From Atrina japonica (lineage: Eukaryota; Mollusca; Bivalvia; Pterioida; Pinnidae), in contig BROG01000044.1 of the NCBI GenBank assembly GCA_030159075.1, positions 995,001 to 1,059,000 of the forward strand: a DNA stretch of 64,000 nucleotides. Reading direction: 5' to 3'. Under the pieces are notes generated by a model, which worked only from the letters and a program-made list of their open reading frames with translations, did not search any database and had not been told where the DNA came from. A program made the position numbers and the translations under genes. Within the stretch, counting starts at the first letter, position 1. Each line of letters begins with the position of its first letter. Shown here piece after piece: positions 39,064-49,347 of the stretch.

Positions 39064-39469
39064 TAGGGCTGTCATTGATAGACTCGATATCGATGTATCG
39101 ATATACAAATTGATTCGATATGATAATCGATATATTTTTTTGGTATCGATACATTTTATAATGCATTTCACAGTATGTACTTTCTTTTACAATTTCCAAA
39201 ATTTTCCATTTGTTTTACTTCATATTCTCGAACTATGTTATATTTTATTCTAACTGTTCAATTTGTTCAAATAAACAATGTTTACCTTGAAATGCTTTTA
39301 TTTAATCATCAGATAGTAAAATACACAGTACAGCACCTAAATAGTACAATGAGTCTATATATTCTGAATGCATTATTTATAGAAGTACCATATTATCGGA
39401 ATTATCAATATATTGATACTTTTTACTTATCAATATATCGATATCTAATTTTCATCAATGACAGCCCTA
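39064..39469. mobile_element. hAT-type MITE, 406 bp, with perfect 8-bp target duplication
   Basis: Ends TAGGGCTGTCATTGAT and ATCAATGACAGCCCTA are perfect 16-bp inverted repeats, and the similarity continues inward as imperfect TATCGATA-rich arms. The 8-bp duplication CAATTCAA occurs at 39056-39063 and 39470-39477. TAGGGCTG-type termini with 8-bp duplications are the signature of hAT elements. Two frames of 70 and 107 codons overlap the element but show no transposase similarity, so it is non-autonomous. Confidence 0.95.
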
Positions 39470-39520
39470 CAATTCAATTAGATGGTCAATACCTATAATC
39501 CACTATATATAGCCGACCAC

Positions 39521-40280
39521 TACAGTAAAACATCTCATAAAAGAAAACCGCTACTGTCACTTAGATGTGGTCTTACGAGACAGGCAGACTCTAAAAACAA
39601 GCTTTATTTATAGAATTATTTAACTAAGTGAAGTTCAGAATGTGGTCTCATAAATAAGGTGGTCTCTTATGACAGTGATCTCACAAGACAGGTGGTCTCT
39701 AATGACAGTGTTCTCACAAGACAGGTGGTCTCTATTGACAGTGATCTCACAAGACAGGTGATCTCTAATGACAGTGTTCTCATAAGACAGGTGGTCTCTA
39801 TTGACAGTGATCTCACAAGACAGGTGATCTCTAATGACAGTGTTCTTGAAAGACAGGTGGTCTCTATTGACAGTGATCTCACAAGACAGGTGATCTCTAA
39901 TGACAGTGATCTCACAAGACAGGTGGTCTCTAATGATAGTGATCTCACAAGACAGGTGGTCTCTAATGACAGTGAACTCATATGACCGGTGGATTCTATT
40001 CACAGTGGTCAGGTCAGGTTGTCTCTATTGATGGTGATCTCTATTGACAGTGATTTCACAAGACAGGTGGTCTCTACTGACAGTGGTCTGTTGACAGTGA
40101 TCTCACAAGACAGGTGTCTCTATTGACAATGATTTTTCAAGACAGGTGTCTCTATTGACAGTGGCCTTATATGGACTCTGTTGACAGTGATACCACAAGA
40201 CAGGTAGTCTCTATTGACAGTGGTCTCACAAGATGTGTGGTCTCTATTGACAGTGTTCTTACAAGGAAGGTTCCACTGTA
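39521..40280. mobile_element. TACAGT-type element with minisatellite core, 760 bp
   Basis: Termini TACAGTAAAACATCTC and AAGGAAGGTTCCACTGTA belong to the TACAGT family. Nearly the whole interior is the 33-bp tandem array described separately, whose units contain GACAGGTGGTCTCT, itself the subterminal motif of this family. The array therefore probably grew from the element's own end. Confidence 0.82.
39655..40270. repeat. 33-bp minisatellite, about 18 copies
   Basis: Unit TCTCACAAGACAGGTGGTCT plus CTAATGACAGTGA. Because 33 is divisible by three, long frames stay open on both strands (11-residue periodic peptides). These are not genes. Regularity falls after about 40000. Confidence 0.95.
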
Positions 40281-40436
40281 CTTGCTGTATTGACTAGAAC
40301 TTCATCTTCCCACATTATTCATGTAAGAATAAAAGTCATAATTATTTACAAATATTTTGTAAGATATGTCGGTGATCTGCACTTACAAATGTTAGGTGGC
40401 GTCCATAACACAAATTTTTAGAAATTCCATTGCACC

Positions 40437-40600
40437 TACAGTCATGCTTGTCTAAAAAGGCCACTCAAAGGAACAAGCAAAAGTGGCTGTTATAGACAGG
40501 TGGCCTTTATAAAGAGATTTATTCATTACAAAAATGTTCACAAAGGTTATGTTTGATTGGCCTTTATACAGAGGTGGCCTTTAATGCAAGTATGACTGTA
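40437..40600. mobile_element. TA-flanked MITE, 164 bp (TACAGTCATGCTTG ends)
   Basis: Left TACAGTCATGCTTGTCT and right AATGCAAGTATGACTGTA are inverted repeats. Subterminal AAAAAGGCCACTC and GAGGTGGCCTTTA are also related. It is a distinct subfamily from TACAGTGGAAC. Confidence 0.85.
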
Positions 40601-42186
40601 TTTTTGAGTGATACCTAGCAGTATAAACTGTACATGTACACTTCCTATGGTCAAAACTAATTACCTTTTTCTAGTGTGTTCAGATGTCATTCAAATGTTT
40701 TTATGACAACATCCAGAACTGCAAGCTAAGATGTAGTCTATATAGTTGTTATCAGACACTTAGCGAGGTACTTATAAACATAAGTACTCTCGAGAGGGTA
40801 GAACGTCTGCCAAACAAAATCCCAGTACATAAATAAGAGAATTTTCATATGTTTACAAACAAAACGATATATAGACAAGACTCAATAGCTTTGTCTCTCT
40901 GTTGTTGTAAAACCCATGATTATTTATACTGTAACATTTAACAGTTGAGAATGTTAAAAATCTTACATGACTGGTGAGGATACTGTAGTCTGTATTATAT
41001 ACGTCCAATAAAATGTAAACATTTGGAAGAGTACGACAGTTTTATCTTCTCAAACATTCCATAAATGTTCTGATTCCAAATACAATAGCACAACTATATT
41101 TTTTCAATTAGGTTAAATACATCTGTACATTCTCTTTTTCTTCATCGTAAATATTTCAACCCTGATACACATTTTTCCTTTACACAAATGATTTTACCTG
41201 GCAAATTTGTAGCCTTAGTAACGCTACTTAACAGAGTGACATGTTCTTTCTATCTTAATAGTACCAACATCTATATAAATCTGTGGTTTGTTTGACAGTT
41301 TAATTGCTCTCTTTCTCTCTCTCTGCAGTTTAGAGTTTTTGATAAAAGTAAATAATTACAAGATTTTTTGATAAACTACAACATTTGAGTATTATCCGGC
41401 CTAACGTATGGCCAATTTTCACTCAACAGGCAAATTATTCTTCCATCTGCATTTAGTGAAAATTAATTGGAACAAAATTTACAACTCGTTTACAACACGA
41501 GGACTGACTTACAAATTCATAACATGTTTTTGACATTTTTCAAGGCCAAGATAATTACACATCATTTATCAGTAGTCACAACTCGTTATGGTTATGGCCA
41601 GGGTCCCGAAGTCACCAAATTTTATCAACACTCAAAGCTCAACTTATTGTTTTGACTATATAATATCGGTAGTTTGTAAAACTTTTAGGTTTGATTGATA
41701 AGGGAATCATTCATATACACATTTTTGCATCACACTTATGATTTTGCTGTAAAAAATTAATAAATACATTGAGTATAGTACTCAAAATTTGAGTACATAC
41801 TCAAACAATTTTTTGATATTTCTTAAGTTTTCTTTAAACAAACAATAATTTTGATCATTAATTTACAAATGTATGCCAATATACAAACATGTATAGGGGC
41901 ATTATAAATTTTGTGTGTTTTTACCTTAAAATCATGAAAAGTAGGTTGAGCTTGAGTACTGAGTAAATTTGGTTACTTCCGGCCCTGGTCTCACCTAGAA
42001 AACTGAAATATTCTTGTTTTAATTGCAATGTATGCAATATGGTTCAAATATGATGATCTATGCACATACATCAAAATGTGGGTTATTATGGGCATGGGAT
42101 AGATATCGGGCCTATGCTATAAAACTATGCGATAATATGCCAGGGGCATATCTCTGGCAGTATGCAGTGTTGGAAGAAGAAGAAAC
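40601..42186. other. Unique non-coding DNA
   Basis: AT-rich; no feature recognised. Confidence 0.55.
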
Positions 42187-43938
42187 TACAGTGGAACCTT
42201 GCCTATGAAAGGCCGCTTGGGTCACAAACGGGATGACCACTTTCACGTTAAAATTCACTTTTAACGCGATAAAACACTTTTTGCATGCAAGTAGTGATTT
42301 TTAATGTGAAAGAGGATATTTCAATGCGTTGGTGTTGATTTTAAAGTTTCTGCATGCAAAACTGGTTTTTAACACATTAAAAATGGAAAATTATAATATG
42401 AACTACCTGATGAAATTAACCAATCAGAGGCCTTGTTTTGTTTAATTGGTAATGAAATGGCGCCAGATATCAAGATGCATTTTCATTACAACAAAAGTTT
42501 GTGCAGAAAATACCAACATAGTCTATTGATTTCTAAACTGTTTGAAAATCTAAATATGTATCTTTAATCCTATAATAGTTATTTTAACAAGAGATCCCAG
42601 AGGGATCTTGACACCCACCATGGAATGTTCTATGTTTGATCTATGACAGACTGTTCTTTTCTATTCTTTTCTCTTATTTTGTGTCTCAACATTGAATATG
42701 AACTTAAATCCATATTTCTGTGCAATAGTTTTTTTCACAAGATTATAGCGAAACTGAATTTGAACTGAACATATTACATTTTAAGAGAGAATGGAATTCA
42801 ACATGCCCGACAGATGTCCATCTTGGATTTTGATCTCTTTGAAAATGTAATATGCAGGAGAACCTTCTTGTCAAATTTCAAGGAGATCCCTTCAGTACCG
42901 TACTTCCTTTGGTCAAAATCCAAGATGGCCACCTGTCAACCATGTTGGATTCCGATCTCTTTGAAAATGTACTATGCATAACTAGATCTCATGGGGAACC
43001 TTCATGTCAAATTTCAAGGAGATTCCTTCAGTAGTTTCTGAGAAGTAGTGGTAACAAACTTCCTAAAGGTCAAAATCCGAGATGGCCACCTGTCAGCCAT
43101 GTTGGATTCCGATCTCTCTGAAAATGTATTATGCACAACTAGACCTCATGGGGAACCTTCATGTCAAATTTCAAGGAGATCCCTTCAGTCTTTGCTGAGA
43201 ACTAGCGGTAACAAGAATTGTTCAGGATGGACGGACGGACCACGGATGCAGGGCCATATGAATAGCCCGCCATCTGTTGATGGTGGGCTAAAAATACTGG
43301 TTTGTTTGGTAAATATAGGTGACTGAATTAGAAATAACATTTTTTTCTGTCCGGGAAATGGCACCTCCGAGATCGAAACACACTGTCATTTTTAGGTACT
43401 AAACATCGTTGATATTTTACATCTTACATGTGCAGATACTCCCAGCATATGTATCTAGATTATCAATCTAAAGATTTTTTTTACTTCGTTTAATAAATAT
43501 TGTTAATACAAATTTAACTTATTATCCTACTCGGTACATTTCTGATTGTTCTTTTTATAATGTAAGAAGCGTTCTGATTGGCTGTTTCCTCTCAGTCACA
43601 ATACAATCTTGCATGCAAGTGTTTGATAATGACTTACGCGCAAGCGAACTTACACGATGAAATGGGTTTTGCATGCAAAAACATCTTTAACATTAAAAGT
43701 CACTACTTGCATGCAAAAAGTATGTTTTATCACGTTAAAAGTGACTTTTAACACGTTAAAAGTGACTTTTAACACGTTGAAAATGATTTTTAACACGTTG
43801 AAAGTGATTTTTAACGTGAAAGTTGTCATCGCGTTCATCCTGTTTGTGACCCAAATGGCCTTTCATACTTGCCTAAAGACCACCTCACTTACTTTGAATC
43901 AGTCAGTAAGGTTGTCTTCATAATGAATGTCCACTGTA
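42187..43938. mobile_element. 1.75 kb foldback element with TACAGTGGA ends
   Basis: Left end TACAGTGGAACCTTGCCTAT; right end (reverse complement) TACAGTGGACATTCATTATG. Long arms, about 42187-42430 and 43560-43938, are inverted copies sharing GGTCACAAAC, TTTTTGCATGCAAGTAGTGA, ACGTTAAAAGTCACTTTTAAC-like tandem 23-bp units and CCAATCAGA. Only TA is duplicated at the junctions, as for Tc1/mariner-like targets. The middle is occupied by a separate dispersed repeat. No transposase frame. Confidence 0.88.
42586..43290 (+). mobile_element. Dispersed GATCCC repeat with terminal hairpin, copy 1
   Basis: Begins AACAAGAGATCCCAGAGGGA and the opening section carries CACCCACCATGGAATGTTCT. The interior has three tandem units of about 155 bp (CAAAATCCAAGATGGCCACC, GGATTCCGATCTCTCTGAAA, TCAAATTTCAAGGAGATCCC). 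It ends in a hairpin: AGCCCGCCATC (43264-43274), loop TGTT, GATGGTGGGCT (43279-43289). It lies between the arms of the foldback. Frames inside derive from the tandem units. Confidence 0.82.
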
Positions 43939-44231
43939 TAATATATCCTAATTATAAACATTTTTTTTAGATACCCAATTTGAGTAAAATTATTGGACCT
44001 TAAAATCTATGGCATGGGTCATTATATCTAAGAAATGATAAATAAAAATGTCTACCTGTAGCAAGATAGCAACATATTTTAATTTTTTAAATGTGTGTAT
44101 ATCATTTGTGTACATAGCTATACATGTACATGTGTATGTCATTTTGTATGTAGCTATATATGTATATGTATATGTATATGTCATTTTGTATGCTATAATA
44201 TATGCTAATTGTTATTTAATTGCTGTAATGC
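43939..44231. other. Non-coding, TATG-rich
   Basis: Low-complexity ATGTATATG sequence leads into the microsatellite. Confidence 0.5.
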
Positions 44232-44280
44232 TATATATATATATATATATATGCGTGTGTGTGTGTGTGTGTGTGTGTGT
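44232..44280. repeat. (TA)n(GT)n microsatellite
   Basis: About 21 bp TA then about 26 bp GT. Confidence 0.94.
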
Positions 44281-44621
44281 ATGTCATGTTGTATGCTACA
44301 TGTATATATTTACATGTACATGTGTATGTCAGTTTGTATTCTATTCTTGTACATTACATATTTATACTATACAATGATATCATGTTGTCAGTTGAAGGAG
44401 TATCACTTGGAGTAGCATACCAAATAGGAGGTATACAACTTTATTTCTCTAATAGTTCAAACATTATTTCAAAAGTTTATGATTGCAACAGACTTCAACA
44501 AACATGCACAAGAAAAGATAAAGCAAATAAAATAATTAACAATTCCTTTTTGTTTATTTTTGGCCTGACAGGTTGTTGATACAGGGAAATAATATTGTAT
44601 GGGTGCATATCTTTGTATGTC

Positions 44622-44846
44622 CAGCCGGAGGCAGGTTGGTCTCCTGTCCTTTGGATGAGACAGTAAAACTCGAGGTCCAATGTCACAGTAGGTGTCGGCA
44701 TGTTAAAGAACCCTCACTGCTCAATGGCCATAAGTGCCGAGCATAGGCCAAAATTTGAAGCCCTTCACCGGCATTTGGTGATGTCTCCATATGAGTGAAA
44801 GATTCTTGAGTGGGACGTTAAACAACAATAAACAAACAAACAAAAA
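44622..44846 (+). mobile_element. 5'-truncated SINE, family 1
   Basis: Begins inside the element (CAGCCGGAGGCAGGTTGG), so the tRNA-like A and B boxes are missing. The body and AACAACAATAAACAAACAAA tail are intact. A perfect 11-bp target duplication CTTTGTATGTC lies at 44611-44621 and 44847-44857, showing that the truncation happened at insertion, as in LINE-driven retrotransposition. Confidence 0.94.
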
Positions 44847-44983
44847 CTTTGTATGTCAACACTCTATATTTATGACCACTTTACTTCTCCCTTTGACTTT
44901 CGAGATCAAACACTGTAAATGTAATAACAAAGTTTAACTTTTGCTTCTGTTGACACCATGTCCATCTACACAAATGTATATCA

Positions 44984-45279
44984 TTAACTCATCAACCCCT
45001 GAAAAACAATGGACTCTTCTGTAAATCAACAGACATTTTGAAATTAAAAAAATTACTGTTCAACCAGACCAGTGAATAAAGGAATTTCACTGGTCAAAGA
45101 AAATGTTTTTACTGGCCTGTATACATACACAATTGAAATGAAATGGAAAATTACTGGTCATTTGGACCAGTTATCAGATAGATTTCACCGGACTTTTGTC
45201 AAATTTACCGGTTTTTCTGGTAAGACCGGTGAATTTCAAAAACTCTGAATCAATGTGTCATTAGAGATGAATGAGTTAA
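44984..45279. mobile_element. TTAA-ended MITE split by a second element
   Basis: Left part TTAACTCATCAACCCCTG to GTAAATCAA; right part AATCAATGTGTCATTAGAGA to GATGAATGAGTTAA. Removing 45030-45247 and one AATCAA restores the family arrangement in which TTTACAGAA(GT)-type core sequence is contiguous. Confidence 0.87.
45030..45247. mobile_element. 218-bp MITE nested in the TTAA-ended MITE
   Basis: Termini CAGACATTTTGAAATT and AATTTCAAAAACTCTG are 16-bp inverted repeats with two mismatches. AATCAA is duplicated on both sides (45024-45029 and 45248-45253). The interior is rich in ACTGGTC and GACCAGT-like inverted words. No coding frame. Confidence 0.85.
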
Positions 45280-46075
45280 CTTGTATCAATGTCACTTTTA
45301 TGTGTTGGGTGTATAGAGACAAGGAAAACTAATAGAATCTTACAACTGGTGCGTTGAATGGGCAGGCACATCTCCCCAGAGTGGTAAGTATCTGGTTGTC
45401 CAATCCAAAGGAATCCAGAAGATAGGACATTCAGATTCTTACCATGAGGGTTAGGATTTCCTTTTCCACTCAACACCCCATATATCAAATACATGACTTT
45501 ATACACAAATAAAATCTGACGTAACGTTTATGCACTGCATTATCACTGCATAGAAAGCCCTGCATCATGAAATTATATTGTGATGTCGTAGCATGAGTAG
45601 TTTGTCCACAGCCTAGGGTGTGGACAGAGAATTCACAACCTGACAAAATGGTATATGTAGATACACTTGTCCAAGGTGGGAGAAAATACATCAGACATTA
45701 TCATCATGTAAAGTATTCTATCTTTTATACAACACACATGTAAATTAAAGGGGAATAACTCTAATAAATGCTACAGACTAAAATCTAATGATAAGGTACA
45801 TTTAAATCCACATGATTTTCAGAAGCAGAAAAAAAATCTGAAAAATACAAAATATCACAAAAGCAGATTTTGTTTCTAAAGAGATGTCATGTATGTATAT
45901 TTCAATTTTAAATATAAATAAGTAAATACTTTTAAATGTCCTGCGTCAATAGTTTTAAATCAACTGGACAAACACACACAGACAAGAACAAAGATTATGT
46001 TCTAATCTTACACGTAAATGCATATGTAGAGCTATTTGATTTTTTAAAACCAGATATAAAAAATGTCCATTTGAA
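45280..46075. other. Unique DNA, no gene supported
   Basis: Two minus-strand frames (45276-45506 and 45485-45691) have protein-like stretches, but no single frame joins a plausible acceptor to a plausible donor. Left uncalled. Confidence 0.45.
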
Positions 46076-46160
46076 TTTTACCCCTAAAGGCACATTTGGA
46101 CTGGTCTAAGTCATTGATTTACAGAAAAGTCCATTGTTTTTCAGGTGCTGATGAGTTTAA
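46076..46160. mobile_element. TTAA-ended MITE copy, ends decayed
   Basis: Core ACATTTGGACTGGTCTAAGT is intact. The left end is shortened to TTTTACCCCTAAAG and the right end is GCTGATGAGTTTAA. Confidence 0.8.
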
Positions 46161-46699
46161 GTCTGTGATGGAATTTGAGTTTTTCCATTACCAGTCTGAG
46201 AATGAGATTCACTTATTCCTATCAATAAGCATCTTACGCTGCAATGCTGTAAAGATTGATTAATTACTATTGATCAAAGGTTTGAGGGGAGAATATAAAT
46301 TGAACTAAAGCAATCTTTTCAATCCAAGACCAGTATAAATATATGGTATAGAAATAAATGTACATTAGTAATTTTCTTTTGAAAATCATGTCAGTGAGTT
46401 ACAACACGGTAGTACCAACATTTTGAGTGCTGTTCTTTGCACATCAGAAAAAAAACCACGATTTGCTAAAATTAGTCCTTACTATATCAATATGTATGTG
46501 TTTGTTTGAAGAAACCATCAGGCTAGTATGAATACTTAAATACATGTGTATATATTTTCAAAGGAGTACATGTACCTAAATTGTAAATACATGTACGTGT
46601 ATCTATGTCTTAACCTACAGGTAACCGATATACAATGAGATTTACAAACACTAATGCATACATGTACACCACATCCGTCGCAAATGTTCCATGGAAGCC

Positions 46700-46776
46700 T
46701 CTCGAGTTCGGTGAAATGGTCAAGCTCGGTGAAAAGGTCAAGCTCGGTGAAAAGGTCAAGCTCTGTGAAAAGGTAT
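46700..46776 (+). repeat. 18-bp triplication
   Basis: GTCAAGCTCGGTGAAAAG occurs three times in a row with minor changes. It lies in a 94-codon frame that also overlaps a dispersed repeat fragment, so I do not call a gene. Confidence 0.85.
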
Positions 46777-46807
46777 GTATAACAACGGTCTCAACACTAA
46801 GAATATT

Positions 46808-46885
46808 TGAGAATCCCAAACTGGGTGGGACCAGGCATCCAGAAGGAGTCAGCGCCCCCTGCCAGCATGTCACACCTGCCGAAAT
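46808..46885 (-). mobile_element. Diverged fragment of the AGTAAGCATCCCC dispersed repeat
   Basis: AAGGAGTCAGCGCCCCCTGC and TGTCACACCTGCCG line up with GAGGAGTAAGCATCCCC and GGTCACACCCGCCG in the copies at 61.4 and 63.7 kb. Confidence 0.5.
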
Positions 46886-46919
46886 TGTCCCACGGAAACC
46901 TCTCGGAATAATTCTTTAA

Positions 46920-46987
46920 ATAGAACCTCTTTCGAGACCACATTTCAGTGGCAGATTGGGTGGTATCTCAAGACAGGTTCCAGTGTA
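46920..46987 (-). mobile_element. TACAGT-type MITE right end
   Basis: TCGAGACCACATTTCAGTGG and CAAGACAGGTTCCAGTGTA match family termini. The left terminus is absent. Confidence 0.55.
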
Positions 46988-47470
46988 CCTCACATCATGT
47001 TACATGTGACCATGGTCAGGAGAAGTGTTGCACAGTGTGTACATGTACACTGTAGCTCACATCATGTTACATGTGACCATGGTCAGGAGAAGTGCTGCAC
47101 AGTGTGTACATGTACACTGTAGCTCACACATCATGTTACATGTGACCATGGTCAGGAGAAGTGCTGCACAGTATGTACATGTACACTGTAGCTCACATCA
47201 TGTTACATGTGAACACGGTCAAGAGATGTTTTGTACAGTATGTACATGTACACCATCACACATCATGTTACATGTGAACATGGTCAGGAGAAGTGTTGTA
47301 CAGTACATGTATGTACATGTACACTGTAGCTCACATTATGTTACATGTGAACATGGTCAGGAGAAGTGCTATACAGTGTGTACATGTATACTGTAGCTCA
47401 CATCATGTTACATGTGAACATGGTCAGGAGAAGTGTTGTAAAGTATGTACACTGTACCTCATAGCATGTT
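46988..47470. repeat. ~67-bp minisatellite, seven copies
   Basis: Unit GTACATGTACACTGTAGCTC, ACATCATGTTACATGTGA and CATGGTCAGGAGAAGTG. The 123-codon frame through it is periodic. Confidence 0.94.
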
Positions 47471-48261
47471 ATAACATTTGAACATTTAAGGGCTATAGCT
47501 CATAACAAGAGCAATGTTGTTGCTCACAGCAAATTATTTATGAATATGGTCATGACCAATGGCTTATGCAAGTGCTATAGTTCACAGCATGTTACAATTA
47601 TCACATTTGTGATTTGAACATACAGGAATGATGTTTCTATTACCCCAAACATAATATTTGTATCTTTTTTTTTAAGCCATTTCACTGTATCTTCAGTGGT
47701 CGATCTAAATATCAGTTTCAATCCAAAAATATATTTCTAAATAATATTTCAGAAATTTTACACACACCTGATATTAGTAAATGTGATATACATGTACATG
47801 AAAATATCTTGGCTAAATTATAGTAAACAATACAATGTAAGTCACTCACGTCTCTAGAATATTTCTTCAACCCTGTTCTGTCCACACATTATTATTCTGA
47901 CATACATATAAACTGGTCCATGTACATGCATTCCATGGGACCAATCACACCAGTTATGAATATTTTGCATTTTTAATACCATAGTCGAACAATAAATAGG
48001 AAATTTGTTTTGTTAAAATTCAAAGCACACTGGAATAAATATTCATGAGTATTTTCAGCATCAACAGGTACGCAGAACATCGTAACAATGTGTTCCACAT
48101 CAAAATGAAATCTACAGATGCGTATTCAAACCATATTTAATGTTTACAACTTAAAAAGTCAAAAGATCAATTTATATTGGGATGTATGCAGTGTGAATGT
48201 TGAATACTATCGATAAAAAAGGAACTAATAAATAATGTATGTTGTTGGTGGTTGTTAATTT
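47471..48261. other. Unique non-coding DNA
   Basis: Decayed relatives of the preceding unit up to about 47600, then no feature recognised. Confidence 0.5.
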
Positions 48262-48269
48262 CATAACAG

Positions 48270-48355
48270 TAAGTGATTGACCACTCTCTGTTTACATTGA
48301 GTAATTATCCACTCTCTGTTTACATTGAGAAATTGACCACTCTCTGTTTACAGAA
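48270..48355. repeat. Three tandem ~30-bp units
   Basis: GACCACTCTCTGTTTACA repeated three times. Confidence 0.88.
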
Positions 48356-48604
48356 CAAAATCAAAATCAATATCTGTGAACATTTTTCGAATGATCAGAA
48401 AATAATTGAAAGTGAAAGCAGTTCAAAACTATCATTGAAAACAAGAATTTTATTTCTACCTATATGTGTGTCAAGAAAATTTAAGATGCTGTTGAGCTTA
48501 AGTATTCAAAGATCAATAAACCAAATTGGTATTCTGAATGAAACTACGGCTTATATTAATGTACATGTCAGAGATGGATCCATGAAATTGTCAGGTGGTG
48601 TTGC

Positions 48605-49347
48605 ATAACAGAGGTTAGCCTAGCCCTGCTGGGGACAATTCAGGAGACAAGCATAGCCCTGCTGGGGAGAGTGTAACAGAAGTTGAGCATAGCCCTGCTG
48701 GGGAGAGTGTAACAGAGGTTAAGCATAGCCCTGCTGGGGAGAGTGTAACAGAGGTTTAGCATAGCCCTGCTGTGGAGAGTGTAACAGAGGTTAAGCATAG
48801 CCCTGCTAGGGGGAGAGTGTGACAGAAGTTAAGCATAGCACAGTTAAGGAGGGTATGACAGTGGTTAAGCATGGTCCTGCTAGGGAGAGTGACAGGAAAT
48901 GACTCAATGAGAATAATCCTAATGGGGGAGTATGACAGGGGTTGAGCAAAGCTATGCTGAGGAGAGTGGGACAGAGAATGATCATATACATCATATTACA
49001 TGTACACTGGGGAGAGTGAGACAGAGAATGATCATATACATCATATTACATGTACACTGGGGAGAGTGAGACAGAGAATGATCATATACATCATATTACA
49101 TGTACACTGGGGAGAGTGAGACAGAGAATGATCATATACATCATAGTGAGACAGGGGAAGTTATCATATACATCATATTACATGTACACTGGGGAGAGTG
49201 GGACAGAGAATGATCTATACATCATATTACATGTACACTGGGGAAAGTGGGACAGAGATTTGGCATAGCCCTGTTACAAAGAATATGACAGATGTTGGTT
49301 AACGAGGTCCTACTGTGTGACAGAGGGGATGAGCATAGCCCTGCTGG
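48605..49347. repeat. 36-bp and 50-bp minisatellite (left half of a split array)
   Basis: 36-bp units AGCATAGCCCTGCTGGGGAG plus AGTGTAACAGAGGTTA give way (48970-49250) to 50-bp units ATGATCATATACATCATATT, ACATGTACACTGGGGAGAG, then return to the first type. The same first-type units reappear at 50745. Confidence 0.95.

Noticed and set aside
39635..40003. Open frames of 104-122 codons on both strands
   Set aside because: They are 11-residue periodic readings of a 33-bp tandem array, open simply because the unit is divisible by three.
42852..43326. Frames within the GATCCC repeat
   Set aside because: They come from about 155-bp tandem units also present at 49.9-50.6 kb with different frames and stops.
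45276..45691. Possible minus-strand exon between a TTTTGTCAG acceptor and a CCTCATG/GTAAGA donor
   Set aside because: The only open frame from the acceptor meets a stop before the donor, and the frame open at the donor has stops upstream. No single frame spans the interval.
46635..46919. 94-codon frame with an 18-bp triplication
   Set aside because: Its second half is a decayed dispersed repeat and the first half lacks splice or promoter signals.
47025..47396. 123-codon plus-strand frame
   Set aside because: Runs through seven 67-bp tandem units; periodic peptide only.
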